Below, piece by piece: positions 26,481 to 34,893 of a DNA stretch of 64,000 nucleotides (position 1 is its first letter; the number at the start of each line of letters is the position of its first letter). Origin of the DNA: Pseudomonadota bacterium (GTDB lineage: Bacteria > Pseudomonadota > Alphaproteobacteria > Micropepsales > Micropepsaceae); the NCBI GenBank assembly GCA_021851325.1, contig JAJZDZ010000001.1:1-64000 (forward strand), in the 5' to 3' direction. Under the pieces are notes generated by a model, which was given only the letters and a program-made list of their open reading frames with translations, ran no database searches and was not told the origin of the DNA. The position numbers and the translations under genes are program-made.

Positions 26481-26879
26481 ATGCCGGAGCAGCCCATGCG
26501 CGATCATCTTGGCGCGCCGCAGGGGCTGCCGTTCAGCCTCGCTGTGCGCGCAGGCAATACGCTTTATGTGTCGGGCCAGATCGGTACCCTGCCCAACAGC
26601 ATGGCCCTGGCGGCAGGCGGCATCGAAGGCCAAACCCGCGCGATGATGGAAAATATCCGTGCCATCCTTGCAGCCTATGGCCTTGGGTTTGGCGCGATCA
26701 TCAAATGCACCGTCATGCTCGCCGACATGAACGATTGGTCCGTCTTCAACCGCATCTATACCGGCTATTTCGACGCCGCATGTCTGCCGGCCCGCTCCGC
26801 CTTCGGCTGTAACGGCCTTGCCCTTGGGGCTGCGGTCGAAATGGAGTGCGTCGCCATATTTGCCGACGGCGAAGACTGA
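26481..26879 (+). CDS. RidA-family (YjgF/UK114) protein
   Basis: A 132-residue RidA-like protein; the archetype hydrolyses reactive enamine/imine intermediates released by PLP enzymes. NTLYVSGQIGTLPNSM, GIEGQTRAMMENIRAILAAYGL, IIKCTVMLADMNDW and LPARSAFGCNGLALGAAVEMEC fit the fold, including an Arg near position 104 (PARSAF) where RidA keeps its catalytic Arg. Two starts are possible: ATG 26481, right after GAGG, or ATG 26496, which has GGAG 6 nt upstream; the second gives 127 residues. It follows the SDR gene by 3 bp and converges on the GNAT gene. Confidence 0.87.
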   Translation: MPEQPMRDHLGAPQGLPFSLAVRAGNTLYVSGQIGTLPNSMALAAGGIEGQTRAMMENIRAILAAYGLGFGAIIKCTVMLADMNDWSVFNRIYTGYFDAACLPARSAFGCNGLALGAAVEMECVAIFADGED

Positions 26880-26886
26880 GCCAAAT

Positions 26887-27417
26887 TCAGCGCCGCAGCC
26901 ACTCCTCGGCGCTCTGGCCATAGATCTGTGCCTGGTAATCGACGAGCGGCGGCGGCAGAAGCACTTGGGCCTGCCAGCGCGATCCCAGACGCTGCGCCAG
27001 CGCAATCGAAGGGGCATTCTGCGCAGCGATGCAGTGGATCACCCGCGGCCAGCCCAAGCTGCGAAAGACATAGTCGAGGCAGGCGACCGCCGCCTCATAG
27101 GCATACCCTTGCCCCTGGGCGGCCGGGATCAGGCCCCAGCCCACCTCCTGTCCCGGCCAGTCCTCTGGTTGCCACGGCCCGACACGCCCGAGCCACGCCC
27201 CGGTTTTCCTGTCCAGCACCGAAAACATGCCGAACCCGCGGAGTTGCCAGTGACCGACAATCATGGCGAAGGATCGCCATGCCGCCGATCGCGCCATCTG
27301 GCCACCGATGAACCGTGCCGTGTTGGCATCGGCCATCATTGCCGCATAGGCGTCAAAATCGCTGTCGACCGGTCTGCGCAGTACCAGCCGCTCCGTGGTA
27401 AGAACCGGGGGCGTCAC
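26887..27417 (-). CDS. GNAT acetyltransferase (RimJ/RimL-like)
   Basis: About 176 residues from a GTG at 27417 that overlaps the stop of the carboxylase gene by 4 nt (GTGA); an ATG at 27444 inside that gene would add 9 codons. [22 protein letters not shown] is the classic opening of this subgroup. [26 protein letters not shown] carries the acetyl-CoA loop in the form Q-G-Q-G-x-A, and [19 protein letters not shown] the C-terminal motif. The substrate is unknown. Because translation appears coupled to the carboxylase gene, the two are likely cotranscribed. Confidence 0.82.
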   Translation of the reverse strand: MTPPVLTTERLVLRRPVDSDFDAYAAMMADANTARFIGGQMARSAAWRSFAMIVGHWQLRGFGMFSVLDRKTGAWLGRVGPWQPEDWPGQEVGWGLIPAAQGQGYAYEAAVACLDYVFRSLGWPRVIHCIAAQNAPSIALAQRLGSRWQAQVLLPPPLVDYQAQIYGQSAEEWLRR

Positions 27418-28946
27418 AGCGGAATGTTGTCGTGCTTTTTCCACAGCGCGGGAACCTGCTTGTTCTTCAGCATGCGCAGGGCCCGGGCAATGCGAAAGCG
27501 CGTACCACGCGGCTGGATGACTTCGTCGATATAGCCGCGGCTGGCGGCGATGAAGGGGGTAAGAAAACGGTCTTCGTATTCCTTGGTGCGGGCCGCCAGC
27601 TTGTCAGCGTCCTTGGCCTCTTCGCGGAAGATGATTTCGACCGCGCCCTTAGCCCCCATCACCGCGATCTGTGCCGTCGGCCAGGCATAGTTGACATCCG
27701 CCCGAATATGCTTGGAGGCCATCACATCATAGGCACCACCAAAGGCCTTGCGGGTGATCACCGTGACCTTGGGAACCGTCGCTTCGGTAAAGGCAAAGAG
27801 CAGCTTCGCACCGTGCTTGATCAGCCCGCCATATTCCTGGGCGGTGCCCGGAAGAAATCCTGGCACGTCGACAAAAGTGACAAGAGGAATGTTGAAGGCG
27901 TCACAGAAACGCACAAACCGGGCGGCCTTGCGCGACGCATCGCTGTCGAGCACACCGGCAAGAACCATCGGCTGATTGGCGACAAAGCCGACCGTGGAGC
28001 CCTCGATGCGCCCAAAACCGGTCAGCATATTGCGGGCAAAGGCACTGCCGATTTCGAAGAAATCACCCTCATCGGCAACCTTGGTGATCAGCTCCCTCAT
28101 GTCGTATGGCTTGTTGGGATTTTCTGGCACCAAAGTATCGAGACTGGGCTCCTCGCGCGTTGCCGTGTCAGCCGAGGGCCAAACCGGCGGCTTCTCGCGA
28201 TTGCTGAGCGGCAGAAAATCATAGAGCCGCCGCATTTCCTCGAGCGCAATGATATCGTTGTCATAGGCACCGTCGGCCACCGACGACTTGCTCGTATGGA
28301 CCTTGGCCCCGCCAAGCTCTTCGGCCGTCACCACCTCATTGGTTACCGTCTTGACCACATCCGGACCGGTCACAAACATGTAGGAGGTATCGCGCACCAT
28401 GAAGATGAAGTCGGTCATTGCCGGCGAGTAGACGTCACCACCAGCACATGGACCCATGATCACGCTGATCTGGGGCACGACGCCGGAGGCAAGGACATTG
28501 CGCTTGAACACCTCGCCATAGCCGCCAAGGCTGCCAACACCTTCCTGGATGCGCGCACCGCCGGCATCGAGCAGACCGATCACTGGAGCCCCGTTCTGCA
28601 TCGCCATGTCTTGGATCTTGCAGATTTTCTGGGCGTGGGTCTCGGAGAGCGAGCCGCCAAACACGGTGAAGTCCTTGGCATAGACATAGACCATGCGGCC
28701 GTTGATGGTGCCCCATCCGGTGACGACCCCGTCCCCAGGGATGACATTCTTGTCCGCCCCGAAGTCACTGTTGCGATGCTCGACAAACATGTCGAACTCT
28801 TCAAACGAGTTCGGGTCCAAGAGCACTTCAAGACGCTCACGCGCTGTCAGCTTGCCACGGGCATGCTGGGCCTCAATGCGCCGTTCGCCGCCGCCCAAGC
28901 GCGCGCGTTCGCGGCGGGCATCGAGTTCGGACAGGATATGCTTCAT
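27414..28946 (-). CDS. pccB: Acyl-CoA carboxylase carboxyltransferase (beta) subunit, propionyl-CoA type
   Basis: Carboxyltransferase subunit of a biotin-dependent acyl-CoA carboxylase, 510 residues. The opening [24 protein letters not shown], the N-half oxyanion region [20 protein letters not shown] with [17 protein letters not shown], and the C-half [25 protein letters not shown] and [14 protein letters not shown] are characteristic of PccB. GGAGG lies 7 nt before the ATG. The partner alpha subunit with biotin carboxylase is not in the window, so the acyl substrate (propionyl-CoA most likely) rests on family resemblance. Confidence 0.9.
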   Translation of the reverse strand: MKHILSELDARRERARLGGGERRIEAQHARGKLTARERLEVLLDPNSFEEFDMFVEHRNSDFGADKNVIPGDGVVTGWGTINGRMVYVYAKDFTVFGGSLSETHAQKICKIQDMAMQNGAPVIGLLDAGGARIQEGVGSLGGYGEVFKRNVLASGVVPQISVIMGPCAGGDVYSPAMTDFIFMVRDTSYMFVTGPDVVKTVTNEVVTAEELGGAKVHTSKSSVADGAYDNDIIALEEMRRLYDFLPLSNREKPPVWPSADTATREEPSLDTLVPENPNKPYDMRELITKVADEGDFFEIGSAFARNMLTGFGRIEGSTVGFVANQPMVLAGVLDSDASRKAARFVRFCDAFNIPLVTFVDVPGFLPGTAQEYGGLIKHGAKLLFAFTEATVPKVTVITRKAFGGAYDVMASKHIRADVNYAWPTAQIAVMGAKGAVEIIFREEAKDADKLAARTKEYEDRFLTPFIAASRGYIDEVIQPRGTRFRIARALRMLKNKQVPALWKKHDNIPL

Positions 28947-29012
28947 GACGGGCCTCCAAGACGGCGGGGGCGCAGAGTGGTGACTTACGTCGCACCGGTC
29001 AAGCGCCAGCTT

Positions 29013-29402
29013 CTAGCGAAGAGCCGGCTTGCCGTAGCGGATAACCTCGACCTTCTCGAGTGTCACCAGGCCTGATCCCATGATGGCGTCGAGGACAGGC
29101 AGAAATGCCGTGACCTTGTCCCTGCTGTCGACGATCTCGATGACCAGGGGCAGGTCCTGCGACAGGCGCAGAATTTTGGTGGTGTGCAGATGGCTCGAAG
29201 CCCCAAAGCCCATGGGGCCACGCAGCACCGTGGCGCCGGCAAGCCCTGCCTCTCTGGCCTTGAGGACGATCGCTTCATAGAGTGGGCTGCCATCGCTGCG
29301 GTCATCCTCACCTACAAAAATGCGCAGTAGCGTGGCCTCGCTTGGCAAACTCCTGAGGCCTGCTGGCCCAGTCTTGTCGTCGGCGCCCGTCTTTGTGCTC
29401 AT
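29013..29402 (-). CDS. DUF190-family protein, partner of CrcB
   Basis: A 129-residue small cytosolic protein of the DUF190 (COG1993) family, which often sits next to crcB and has a PII-like ferredoxin fold. LLRIFVGEDDRSDGSPLYEAIVLKAREAGLAGATVLRGPMGFG and the C-terminal LPLVIEIVDSRDKVTAFLPVLD are the conserved parts. The start lies 1 nt after the crcB stop, so it is under the same riboswitch. A regulatory or accessory role in fluoride resistance is inferred from this linkage; no biochemical function is known to me. Confidence 0.83.
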   Translation of the reverse strand: MSTKTGADDKTGPAGLRSLPSEATLLRIFVGEDDRSDGSPLYEAIVLKAREAGLAGATVLRGPMGFGASSHLHTTKILRLSQDLPLVIEIVDSRDKVTAFLPVLDAIMGSGLVTLEKVEVIRYGKPALR

Positions 29403-29403
29403 A

Positions 29404-29808
29404 TCAGGCTCCCTTCAATTGGTTGAGCGCATTGGCGCAGATGACACCGAGCCAGACCGAAACCAGGCAGGCAGTCACCGAGCCCGCGACATTTACGCCG
29501 GCATAGCCCCATTCGCCGTCCTGCATCAGCGCAAGGGTCTGCAGGGAAAAGGAAGAAAAAGTCGTAAAGCCGCCACAAATTCCCGCCATCACGAACTGCC
29601 GGCCCATGGAGCCGACGAATACCCGTCCGTCCGGCGCCGTCAGCGCCGCAAAAAAGCCGATGACAAATGAGCCGATAATGTTCACCGCAAGGGTGCCGAA
29701 GGGAAAGGTTTCACCGATGGAGCTGGCCACCAGTCCCGAAAGGCCAAACCGCGCCATGCTGCCCAGCGCGCCGCCGAGCCCGACCAGCAGATAAAGCTTG
29801 TATCCCAT
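29404..29808 (-). CDS. crcB: Fluoride ion channel CrcB (Fluc)
   Basis: Small dual-topology fluoride channel, 134 residues and four hydrophobic helices. GLGGALGSMARFGLSG, FPFGTLAVNIIGSFVIGFFAAL (Asn in TM2) and AGICGGFTTFSSFS (the Phe-box/TM3 break with the central Na+ site) are the family signatures. The ATG at 29808 is set by GGCAGGAGT 2 nt upstream and by the fluoride riboswitch that ends 62 nt before it; an apparent longer open frame to 30006 runs through the riboswitch and is not coding. It exports fluoride when intracellular levels rise. Confidence 0.95.
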   Translation of the reverse strand: MGYKLYLLVGLGGALGSMARFGLSGLVASSIGETFPFGTLAVNIIGSFVIGFFAALTAPDGRVFVGSMGRQFVMAGICGGFTTFSSFSLQTLALMQDGEWGYAGVNVAGSVTACLVSVWLGVICANALNQLKGA

Positions 29809-29870
29809 ATACTCCTGCCATAGCTCCAACGGGCAGGTTGCGTCCGCACGCAACCCGCACCATGTTCTCG
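29809..29870 (-). promoter_or_regulatory. Expression platform of the crcB riboswitch (anti-SD hairpin region)
   Basis: On the transcript, the ribosome-binding site GGCAGGAGT (29811-29819) is exactly complementary to ACTCCTGCC at the 3' end of the aptamer (29871-29879). Between them a perfect 8-bp stem, GGTTGCGT-GCGG-ACGCAACC (29836-29855), would bring the two together. Without ligand the start region can be hidden in this long-range helix; ligand binding would release it. Translational control is inferred from the pairing alone. Confidence 0.7.
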
Positions 29871-29935
29871 GGCAGGAGTCATCAGCTTTGACATCCCTTA
29901 GGATGTGTCCGGCGGTTTCGGGGGACCCCATCCCC
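29871..29935 (-). ncRNA. Fluoride (crcB-motif) riboswitch aptamer
   Basis: Read on the minus strand, the sequence has the conserved blocks in order: GGGGATGGGGTCCCCC, then GAAACCGCC, a variable stem ACATCC-TAAG-GGATGT, and CTGATGACTCCTGCC. These match the crcB motif (GGNGATGG-NN-TTCNCC, AACCGCC, TGATGACTCCT), with TCC in place of TTC in the first block. It precedes crcB and DUF190, genes known to be under this riboswitch. The aptamer senses fluoride with Mg2+. Confidence 0.92.
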
Positions 29936-29977
29936 ATCACCGGCAAAGTGACCAATTTTGAAAGCAGCGTCAATCGC

Positions 29978-30982
29978 ATGGACGGCAAAGGCGTCACCAC
30001 GGCCACGATCGCAGAGGACGAAGCAGGGGTCAGGCTCGATCGCTGGTTCCGTCGCCACTATCCGGCGCTGTCTCACATTCAGCTGGAAAAGCTGCTGCGC
30101 AAGGGCGAAGTCCGGCTTGACGGCAAACGCGCCAAAGCCTCGGACCGGCTCTGCGCCGGCCAGAGCATCCGCCTGCCACCACAGGTCCGTCATCTGCCCC
30201 CCACGCCCGCTGCCACCAGCCCCAAGGCGCAGGACGCCAGCCTGATTCGTACGCTTGTCCTGCATGCCGACGATCAGGTGTTTGTCCTCAACAAGCCAAG
30301 CGGGCTTGCCACCCAGGGCGGTTCAGGTCTGACCCGCCATGTCGACGGCATGCTCGATGCCCTGACCGAGGGCCGCCGTCAGCGACCACGCCTCGTACAC
30401 CGCCTCGACCGCGATACCTCGGGCGTACTGGTTGTCGCCCGCACCGTCCCCGCTGCTGCGAGCCTGGCTGAGGCCCTGCGCCGCCGCGATGCCAACAAGA
30501 TCTACTGGGCACTGGTCACGGGAATCCCCAAACCGCAGAGTGGCACCATCAAGCTTGCCCTTGCCAAGCGAAGCTTTTCCGGTGGCGACGAACGCATGGT
30601 GCCGGCCGAACGCGATGCCGACGACGCCAAAGCGGCGGTCACCGACTACCGCGTGCTCGGCGTCGCCGGACGCAGCTATGCCTGGCTTGCCGTCAAGCCT
30701 GTCACCGGACGCACGCATCAGATCCGGGCCCATCTGGCAGCCATTGGACACCCTATCGTCGGCGATCACAAATATGGCGGCGCCGCCGCAGCCGGTAGCG
30801 GTGAGATCACCGACCGGCTGCATCTGCACGCCCGCAGCATAGACATCGCCCATCCTTTAGGCGGCCGGCTCAAGGTCGCGGCGCCGCTGCCGCCCCACAT
30901 GATGAAGACCTGGCAGCTTCTGGGCTTTGATCCTGATACACAGAGCAATCCCTTTGCAGCGCGCAAGCCAGCCTCACCATGA
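29978..30982 (+). CDS. RluA-family 23S rRNA pseudouridine synthase (RluC-like)
   Basis: Converts specific uridines to pseudouridine in 23S rRNA. The 334-residue product has an N-terminal S4 RNA-binding domain (RLDRWFRRHYPALSHIQLEKLL...GEVRLDGKRA, residues 19-51) and the RluA catalytic domain with LVHRLDRDTSGVLVVAR (Asp144), IYWALVTG, and VKPVTGRTHQIRAHLAAIGHPIVGD. The ATG at 29978 is chosen because upstream codons cross the divergent riboswitch promoter region. ATP12 follows after 46 bp. In many alphaproteobacteria a HAD phosphatase gene sits between them; it is absent here. Confidence 0.9.
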   Translation: MDGKGVTTATIAEDEAGVRLDRWFRRHYPALSHIQLEKLLRKGEVRLDGKRAKASDRLCAGQSIRLPPQVRHLPPTPAATSPKAQDASLIRTLVLHADDQVFVLNKPSGLATQGGSGLTRHVDGMLDALTEGRRQRPRLVHRLDRDTSGVLVVARTVPAAASLAEALRRRDANKIYWALVTGIPKPQSGTIKLALAKRSFSGGDERMVPAERDADDAKAAVTDYRVLGVAGRSYAWLAVKPVTGRTHQIRAHLAAIGHPIVGDHKYGGAAAAGSGEITDRLHLHARSIDIAHPLGGRLKVAAPLPPHMMKTWQLLGFDPDTQSNPFAARKPASP

Positions 30983-31028
30983 CCGACTGCAAACCGCCCT
31001 GCCCCGCTCCCATCCTCCGCAACCCGCA

Positions 31029-31748
31029 ATGACGACAGCTCGCCCCAAGCGCTTTTACACCACTGTGACCATCGAGCCCCGCCCGGAGGGCTTTGCCATT
31101 TTGCTCGATGGCAAGCCCGTTCGCACCCCCGGTGGCAGCGCTCTGCTGCTGCCCGGCCGCAATCTCGCCGAGGCTATCGCCAGGGAATGGCAGGCGCAAC
31201 GCGAGCACATCGACGCCCAGACCATGCCGATCCTGCGCCTTGCCAACACCGCGCTTGAACGCATCCCGCACACCCGCGCCGGCGTGATCGCGCAGCTGCT
31301 CGAATATGGCCAGCATGACCTTCTGTGCTACCGTGCCGAAGCTCCTGCCAGTCTCGTCACGCGTCAGGCCGAACAGTGGCAACCTCTCCTTGACTGGATC
31401 AGCGCCACTTACAGGATCACGCTGACGCCAACCGCGGGCATTACCGCCATCGCGCAGCGTGGCGAAAGCATCGCCGCGCTCAAGACGCAGCTGGGCGCAC
31501 TCGATGATTTTGCCCTTGCCGGAGTGTCTGCAGCGACCGCCCTGACCGGCTCGGTGGTTCTGGCTCTAGCGCTGTTCGCCGGACGTCTTGAGGCCTCAGC
31601 GACCTTTCGCCTGGCCAGCCTGGAGGAAACCTTCCAGGCCGAGCATTGGGGCGTTGATGCGGAAGCCGAAGCGCGTCTGCAGCGTATCGCCCAGGAACTT
31701 GCCGATATCGCCGCATTCCTGGGCCTCGTGCGCGACCGTCTCAGCTAA
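31029..31748 (+). CDS. ATP12-family F1-ATPase assembly chaperone
   Basis: A 239-residue ATP12 homolog, the chaperone that binds the alpha subunit of the F1 sector before hexamer assembly; in bacteria it is largely confined to alphaproteobacteria. KRFYTTVTIEPRPEGFAILLDGKPVRTPGG, ALLLPGRNLAEAIAREWQAQ, and IDAQTMPILRLANTALE match the N-terminal domain. ALTGSVVLALALFAGRL and EETFQAEHWGVDAEAEARL match the conserved helical C-terminal part, including the Glu needed for function. Its stop overlaps that of the convergent GNAT gene by 8 bp. Confidence 0.92.
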   Translation: MTTARPKRFYTTVTIEPRPEGFAILLDGKPVRTPGGSALLLPGRNLAEAIAREWQAQREHIDAQTMPILRLANTALERIPHTRAGVIAQLLEYGQHDLLCYRAEAPASLVTRQAEQWQPLLDWISATYRITLTPTAGITAIAQRGESIAALKTQLGALDDFALAGVSAATALTGSVVLALALFAGRLEASATFRLASLEETFQAEHWGVDAEAEARLQRIAQELADIAAFLGLVRDRLS

Positions 31749-32496
31749 GTCCGCAGCGCACACGGTAATGATAGCGATAGAGTTCGCGGTCAAAGCCCAG
31801 CCTGCGGTAAAGTGCCAGTGCTGGGGTGTTATTCGCCAACACCTGCAGACAGGCGCCACGCGCGCCCTGGGCTACACCCCAGGCAAACAGGCCAAGCAGT
31901 GTGGCGCGGGAATATCCCTGCTGGCGACGTGCGGGATCGGTCGCCACTGACTGCACACTCATGATGCGCTCATGCACGACGCCATAGGCCAGAGAGACGA
32001 TTTTGCCTCTGTCTTTTACCGCGGCAAAGGCACAAGGCAGCGCGATCAGTTCGAACTGACGCAGGCGTAACTGCGTCTGCGCTTGGCTGCTCCCGGAGAA
32101 GCGCTGATGGGCAGAAAGCCATTGCCGCGACGGCTTGGCCTCAATGTAAAAGCCTTTCAGGCCGTCGCCTGTCGCGGGTGAACCCAGATCCAGGAACAAC
32201 GTCAAGGTTTGGTCATGGGCGACGAAACCTTCCTGCTCCAGATGATGTTCGAGCGCCGGAGCATCAAGCGAACGCACGCGGAAGGTGAGCGGCAGATGAT
32301 GGGCCTCATAGAGGCGCCTGCAATAGGCCAGCTTGCGTTCCAGAGGCTCACGCGACGGCCCAATGACCGAGACCGAGTTGGTACGCCGACTTTCTCCGCC
32401 CGCCAAACGGATGAGCCAGCCATCGTGAAACACTTCCTTGTGCGCGGGCCAGGCATTGAACCCGGCATCCTCGGCGCATTGACAAAGCCAATCCAT
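31741..32496 (-). CDS. GNAT-family acetyltransferase, two-part
   Basis: A 251-residue protein with a C-terminal GNAT domain; SVQSVATDPARRQQGYSRATLLGLFAWG carries the acetyl-CoA loop R-x-Q-G-x-S, and QVLANNTPALALYRRLGFDRELYRYHYR the final motif. The N-terminal half (AWPAHKEVFHDGWLIRLAGGESRRTNSV) resembles tandem GNAT proteins whose first domain is degenerate. The start is the ATG at 32496, with GGAG 7 nt and GAGG 3 nt upstream. The substrate is unknown. A terminator stands just upstream and separates it from the amidase unit. Confidence 0.8.
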   Translation of the reverse strand: MDWLCQCAEDAGFNAWPAHKEVFHDGWLIRLAGGESRRTNSVSVIGPSREPLERKLAYCRRLYEAHHLPLTFRVRSLDAPALEHHLEQEGFVAHDQTLTLFLDLGSPATGDGLKGFYIEAKPSRQWLSAHQRFSGSSQAQTQLRLRQFELIALPCAFAAVKDRGKIVSLAYGVVHERIMSVQSVATDPARRQQGYSRATLLGLFAWGVAQGARGACLQVLANNTPALALYRRLGFDRELYRYHYRVRCGLS

Positions 32497-32527
32497 CTTC
32501 CTCTCCGTGATGGCCGGCTCCGCAGAC

Positions 32528-32558
32528 ACAAAAAACCCCGCGCAACCGGCGGGGTTAA
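32528..32558 (-). terminator. Rho-independent terminator after the amidase unit
   Basis: On the minus strand AACCCCGC, a 7-nt loop, GCGGGGTT, then TTTTG: a perfect 8-bp GC-rich stem with a U-tract. It lies 160 nt downstream of the amidase stop and about 30 nt before the GNAT start. A smaller hairpin (GCGTC-GAG-GACGC, 32561-32573) precedes it. Confidence 0.82.
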
Positions 32559-32720
32559 GGCGTCCTCGACGCTACGCAACCATCTACCCGCCCCTCTGCA
32601 TGAGCTGGCAACGTCGGTTGGTGGATGTGCGCGCGGTCATAGCGTATCTATAGCACAGGTGGTCCGCACCGTACCAGCAAGAGCGCTCAAAGGCGCAACA
32701 CAGTGGCCATGGTGGCTGCG

Positions 32721-34121
32721 TCAATAACCCTGCGGAGCCTTTGCGGCATCCGGATCCGCACGCTCATAGGCAAGACTGGCGGCCAATACCCCACCGTCAT
32801 CGAACATCTTCCCCACGATCTGAAGCCCCACCGGCAACCCTTGCGTGGTAAAACCGCAATTGACGGACGCGGCCGGCTGTTGTGTGAGATTGAAAGGAAA
32901 GCTGTACGGTGTCCAGGCCATCCAGGCATTACCATCGTCATCCAGCGGGGTCAGCCGCTCGGTTTCAAAGGCAGGTGTCGCGACTGACGGAGTGAGCAGG
33001 AAATCATAAGTCTCCATGAACTGGCGCAGCCCCGCACCGTAGGCGCCGCGCTGAAGGTTGGCCGCCATATAATCCTTGAGCGCAAAGCTGGCGCCTTCGT
33101 CGGCCATCTTGCGCAGAGGCACCTCGAGCAGCGCTTTTTTTTCCGCTGGCAGATCAGCCAGCAAATATCCGGCACCCGCCCACCACAGCGTACGGAAAAT
33201 ATCCCCCGGATTGCCGCCGGGCGGATCCACCCGTTCCACACGCGCACCCAGCCGCTCAAAGCGCCGCACGGCCTGTTCAACCAGACTCTCCACCTCCGGC
33301 ACAATTCGGGTGACATAGCCAAGGCGTGGGGAATAGGCGATGCGCTTGCCCTTGAGACTGGCTTCGGCGCGCAGGAGATAATCCTCTGAGGCCATCGGAA
33401 GGCCATGCCAGTCACGCGCATCTGGCCGGGATATGATGTTCAGGAGCATGGCACTGTCCTGCACCGAACGGCTCATCGGCCCGACATGGGCTACCGTGCC
33501 GAAGGGCGATAACGGCCAGGCTGGAACTCGCCCAAAACTCGGTTTGAGCCCATACGTGCCGGTAAAGCTCGCCGGAATGCGGATCGAACCGCCGCCATCC
33601 GTACCAAGAGCCAGAGGACACAACCTGGCGGCCAGCGCCGCGGCCGATCCTCCTGAGGATCCGCCCGGTGTGCGCGTCAGATCCCACGGGTTGCGCGTGA
33701 CCCCCGTCAGCGGCGAATCGGTACAGCCCTTCCAGCCAAATTCCGGCGTCGTGGTCTTGCCGATCAGCACCGCGCCGGCCTCGCGCAGCCGCGCCACTGA
33801 AGGCGCATCCTCGAGCCAGGGTCCTTTTGCGTCTACTGTCAGCGATCCGCGCCGTGTCGGCCAACCTTTGGTCAGGAGCAGATCCTTGATTGCCACGGGA
33901 ACACCATCGAGCGCCGACAGCGGCGTCCCAGCCATCCAGCGCTCCTGCGATGCCTCAGCCTGGGCGAGTGATGCGGTTTCATCGAGATGGCAAAAGGCGT
34001 TGATCCGGGCATCAAAGGCGGCGATGCGGGTCAGACACGCCTGCGTGACCTCCACAGGCGAAATCGCGTGGCGCGCATAGGCTGCCGACAGCTCGCAGGC
34101 GCTCATCTCATGGATTTCCAT
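32721..34121 (-). CDS. Amidase (amidase-signature family)
   Basis: Hydrolyses a carboxamide through a Ser-cisSer-Lys triad. The 466-residue protein has PVAIKDLLLTKGWPTRRGS (Lys79), TPGGSSGGSAAALAARLCPL (cis-Ser155) and TDGGGSIRIPASFTGTYGLK (Ser179), all in the expected order, with FGTVAHVGPMSRSVQD after. The ATG at 34121 has AGGAG 8 nt upstream; GTG and ATG codons just before it are too close to that site. The substrate is not predictable. It follows the phosphohistidine phosphatase gene by 11 bp and ends at the terminator at 32528. Confidence 0.9.
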   Translation of the reverse strand: MEIHEMSACELSAAYARHAISPVEVTQACLTRIAAFDARINAFCHLDETASLAQAEASQERWMAGTPLSALDGVPVAIKDLLLTKGWPTRRGSLTVDAKGPWLEDAPSVARLREAGAVLIGKTTTPEFGWKGCTDSPLTGVTRNPWDLTRTPGGSSGGSAAALAARLCPLALGTDGGGSIRIPASFTGTYGLKPSFGRVPAWPLSPFGTVAHVGPMSRSVQDSAMLLNIISRPDARDWHGLPMASEDYLLRAEASLKGKRIAYSPRLGYVTRIVPEVESLVEQAVRRFERLGARVERVDPPGGNPGDIFRTLWWAGAGYLLADLPAEKKALLEVPLRKMADEGASFALKDYMAANLQRGAYGAGLRQFMETYDFLLTPSVATPAFETERLTPLDDDGNAWMAWTPYSFPFNLTQQPAASVNCGFTTQGLPVGLQIVGKMFDDGGVLAASLAYERADPDAAKAPQGY

Positions 34122-34132
34122 GCTCATCACTC

Positions 34133-34684
34133 CTAATTGACGCGTGTCAGGGGGGCTTCTTGTCCCTTTTCAATCAGGCGCAGCGTTTGGCCGTCATGTT
34201 CAAAGATCGTGATCGATGCGTTGGCGGGCGAAAATACCAAGGTACGGTCATCCTGGAGGGCGGCGCCCGCCGCGACGTTGATGGCGACATAGTGGCTGAA
34301 GATGATGCAATCCTCTTCAAGACCAAGAAGGGCCCGGATCAGCGTGCTGCGCCAGGCCCTGACCGCGGGCTCTACATCAGTCCATCGGCCTTGCATGAAA
34401 TCGCGCAACCAGACCACCCGCGCTGCCAGATCGGGCGTCGGCGAGGGAATTTCCGACACGGCCGGATCAATATGAGCCCTCTGCTTCCAGAGCGCCTCAA
34501 GGGGTGCCGCGGTTTCGCGCGCCCGTCTGAGCGGGCTGGAGCGCAAGGCCATCCGCGGCAAAAGGTTCAGCCGCTCAGCCGCGGCGGCGGCCTGGCTCTG
34601 ACCAAGTGGATCAAGACCAGGGTCGGCGTCCTCGCCGAAGCCGGCCGCAGCCCGACCGTGGCGCACGAGATAAAGTTTAGGCAT
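34133..34684 (-). CDS. Histidine phosphatase family protein (SixA-like)
   Basis: A 183-residue phosphoglycerate-mutase-fold protein. KLYLVRHGRAAAGFGEDADPGLDPLGQSQAAAAAERL is the typical start with the phospho-accepting His9 in RHG; SSPLRRARETAAPL holds the second Arg; the later FSHYVAINVAAG has the second catalytic His. SixA dephosphorylates a phosphohistidine on sensor kinases; other members act on metabolites. The ATG at 34684 is chosen because upstream codons are Arg/Ala-rich and unlike the family; a strong ribosome-binding site is lacking. It is cotranscribed with the amidase gene. Confidence 0.83.
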   Translation of the reverse strand: MPKLYLVRHGRAAAGFGEDADPGLDPLGQSQAAAAAERLNLLPRMALRSSPLRRARETAAPLEALWKQRAHIDPAVSEIPSPTPDLAARVVWLRDFMQGRWTDVEPAVRAWRSTLIRALLGLEEDCIIFSHYVAINVAAGAALQDDRTLVFSPANASITIFEHDGQTLRLIEKGQEAPLTRVN

Positions 34685-34845
34685 TGCGATCCATTTCGAT
34701 TGATGCTCCAAAGCTAAGACGGTCTCTTTGCGGCTCGCAAGAGCGGCTTTGGAGCGCGCCGCGCGCACAGGGTATTTCTGAGGCCGAGCCCCCGCTTTTC
34801 CCGCTCTTCCTCGGCTAGCGACCTCGTCCCTCTCGATCCCGGCCA

Positions 34846-34882
34846 CACCTGGCGGTGCACACAGGTGCACCTGTGCCAGGTG
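34846..34882. repeat. Nested inverted repeats with CAGGTG/CACCTG half-sites
   Basis: CACAGGTGCACCTGTG (34860-34875) is a perfect 16-bp palindrome and is flanked by CACCTGG (34846-34852) and CCAGGTG (34876-34882), themselves inverted. It lies 12 nt past the stop of the thiolase-like gene and about 160 nt before the SixA-like gene. It may end transcription of the former as a stem without U-tract, or be an operator for the latter. Confidence 0.5.
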
Positions 34883-34893
34883 CCGTTCTGCGG

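Noticed and set aside
29809-30006. N-terminal extension of crcB by 66 codons
   Set aside because: It runs through the fluoride riboswitch and its expression platform; the channel starts properly at 29808.
32584-32640. Arg-containing 18-codon leader peptide before the terminator at 32528, suggesting attenuation
   Set aside because: No ribosome-binding site, no run of one amino acid, and the genes around it are an amidase and an acetyltransferase, not an amino-acid operon.
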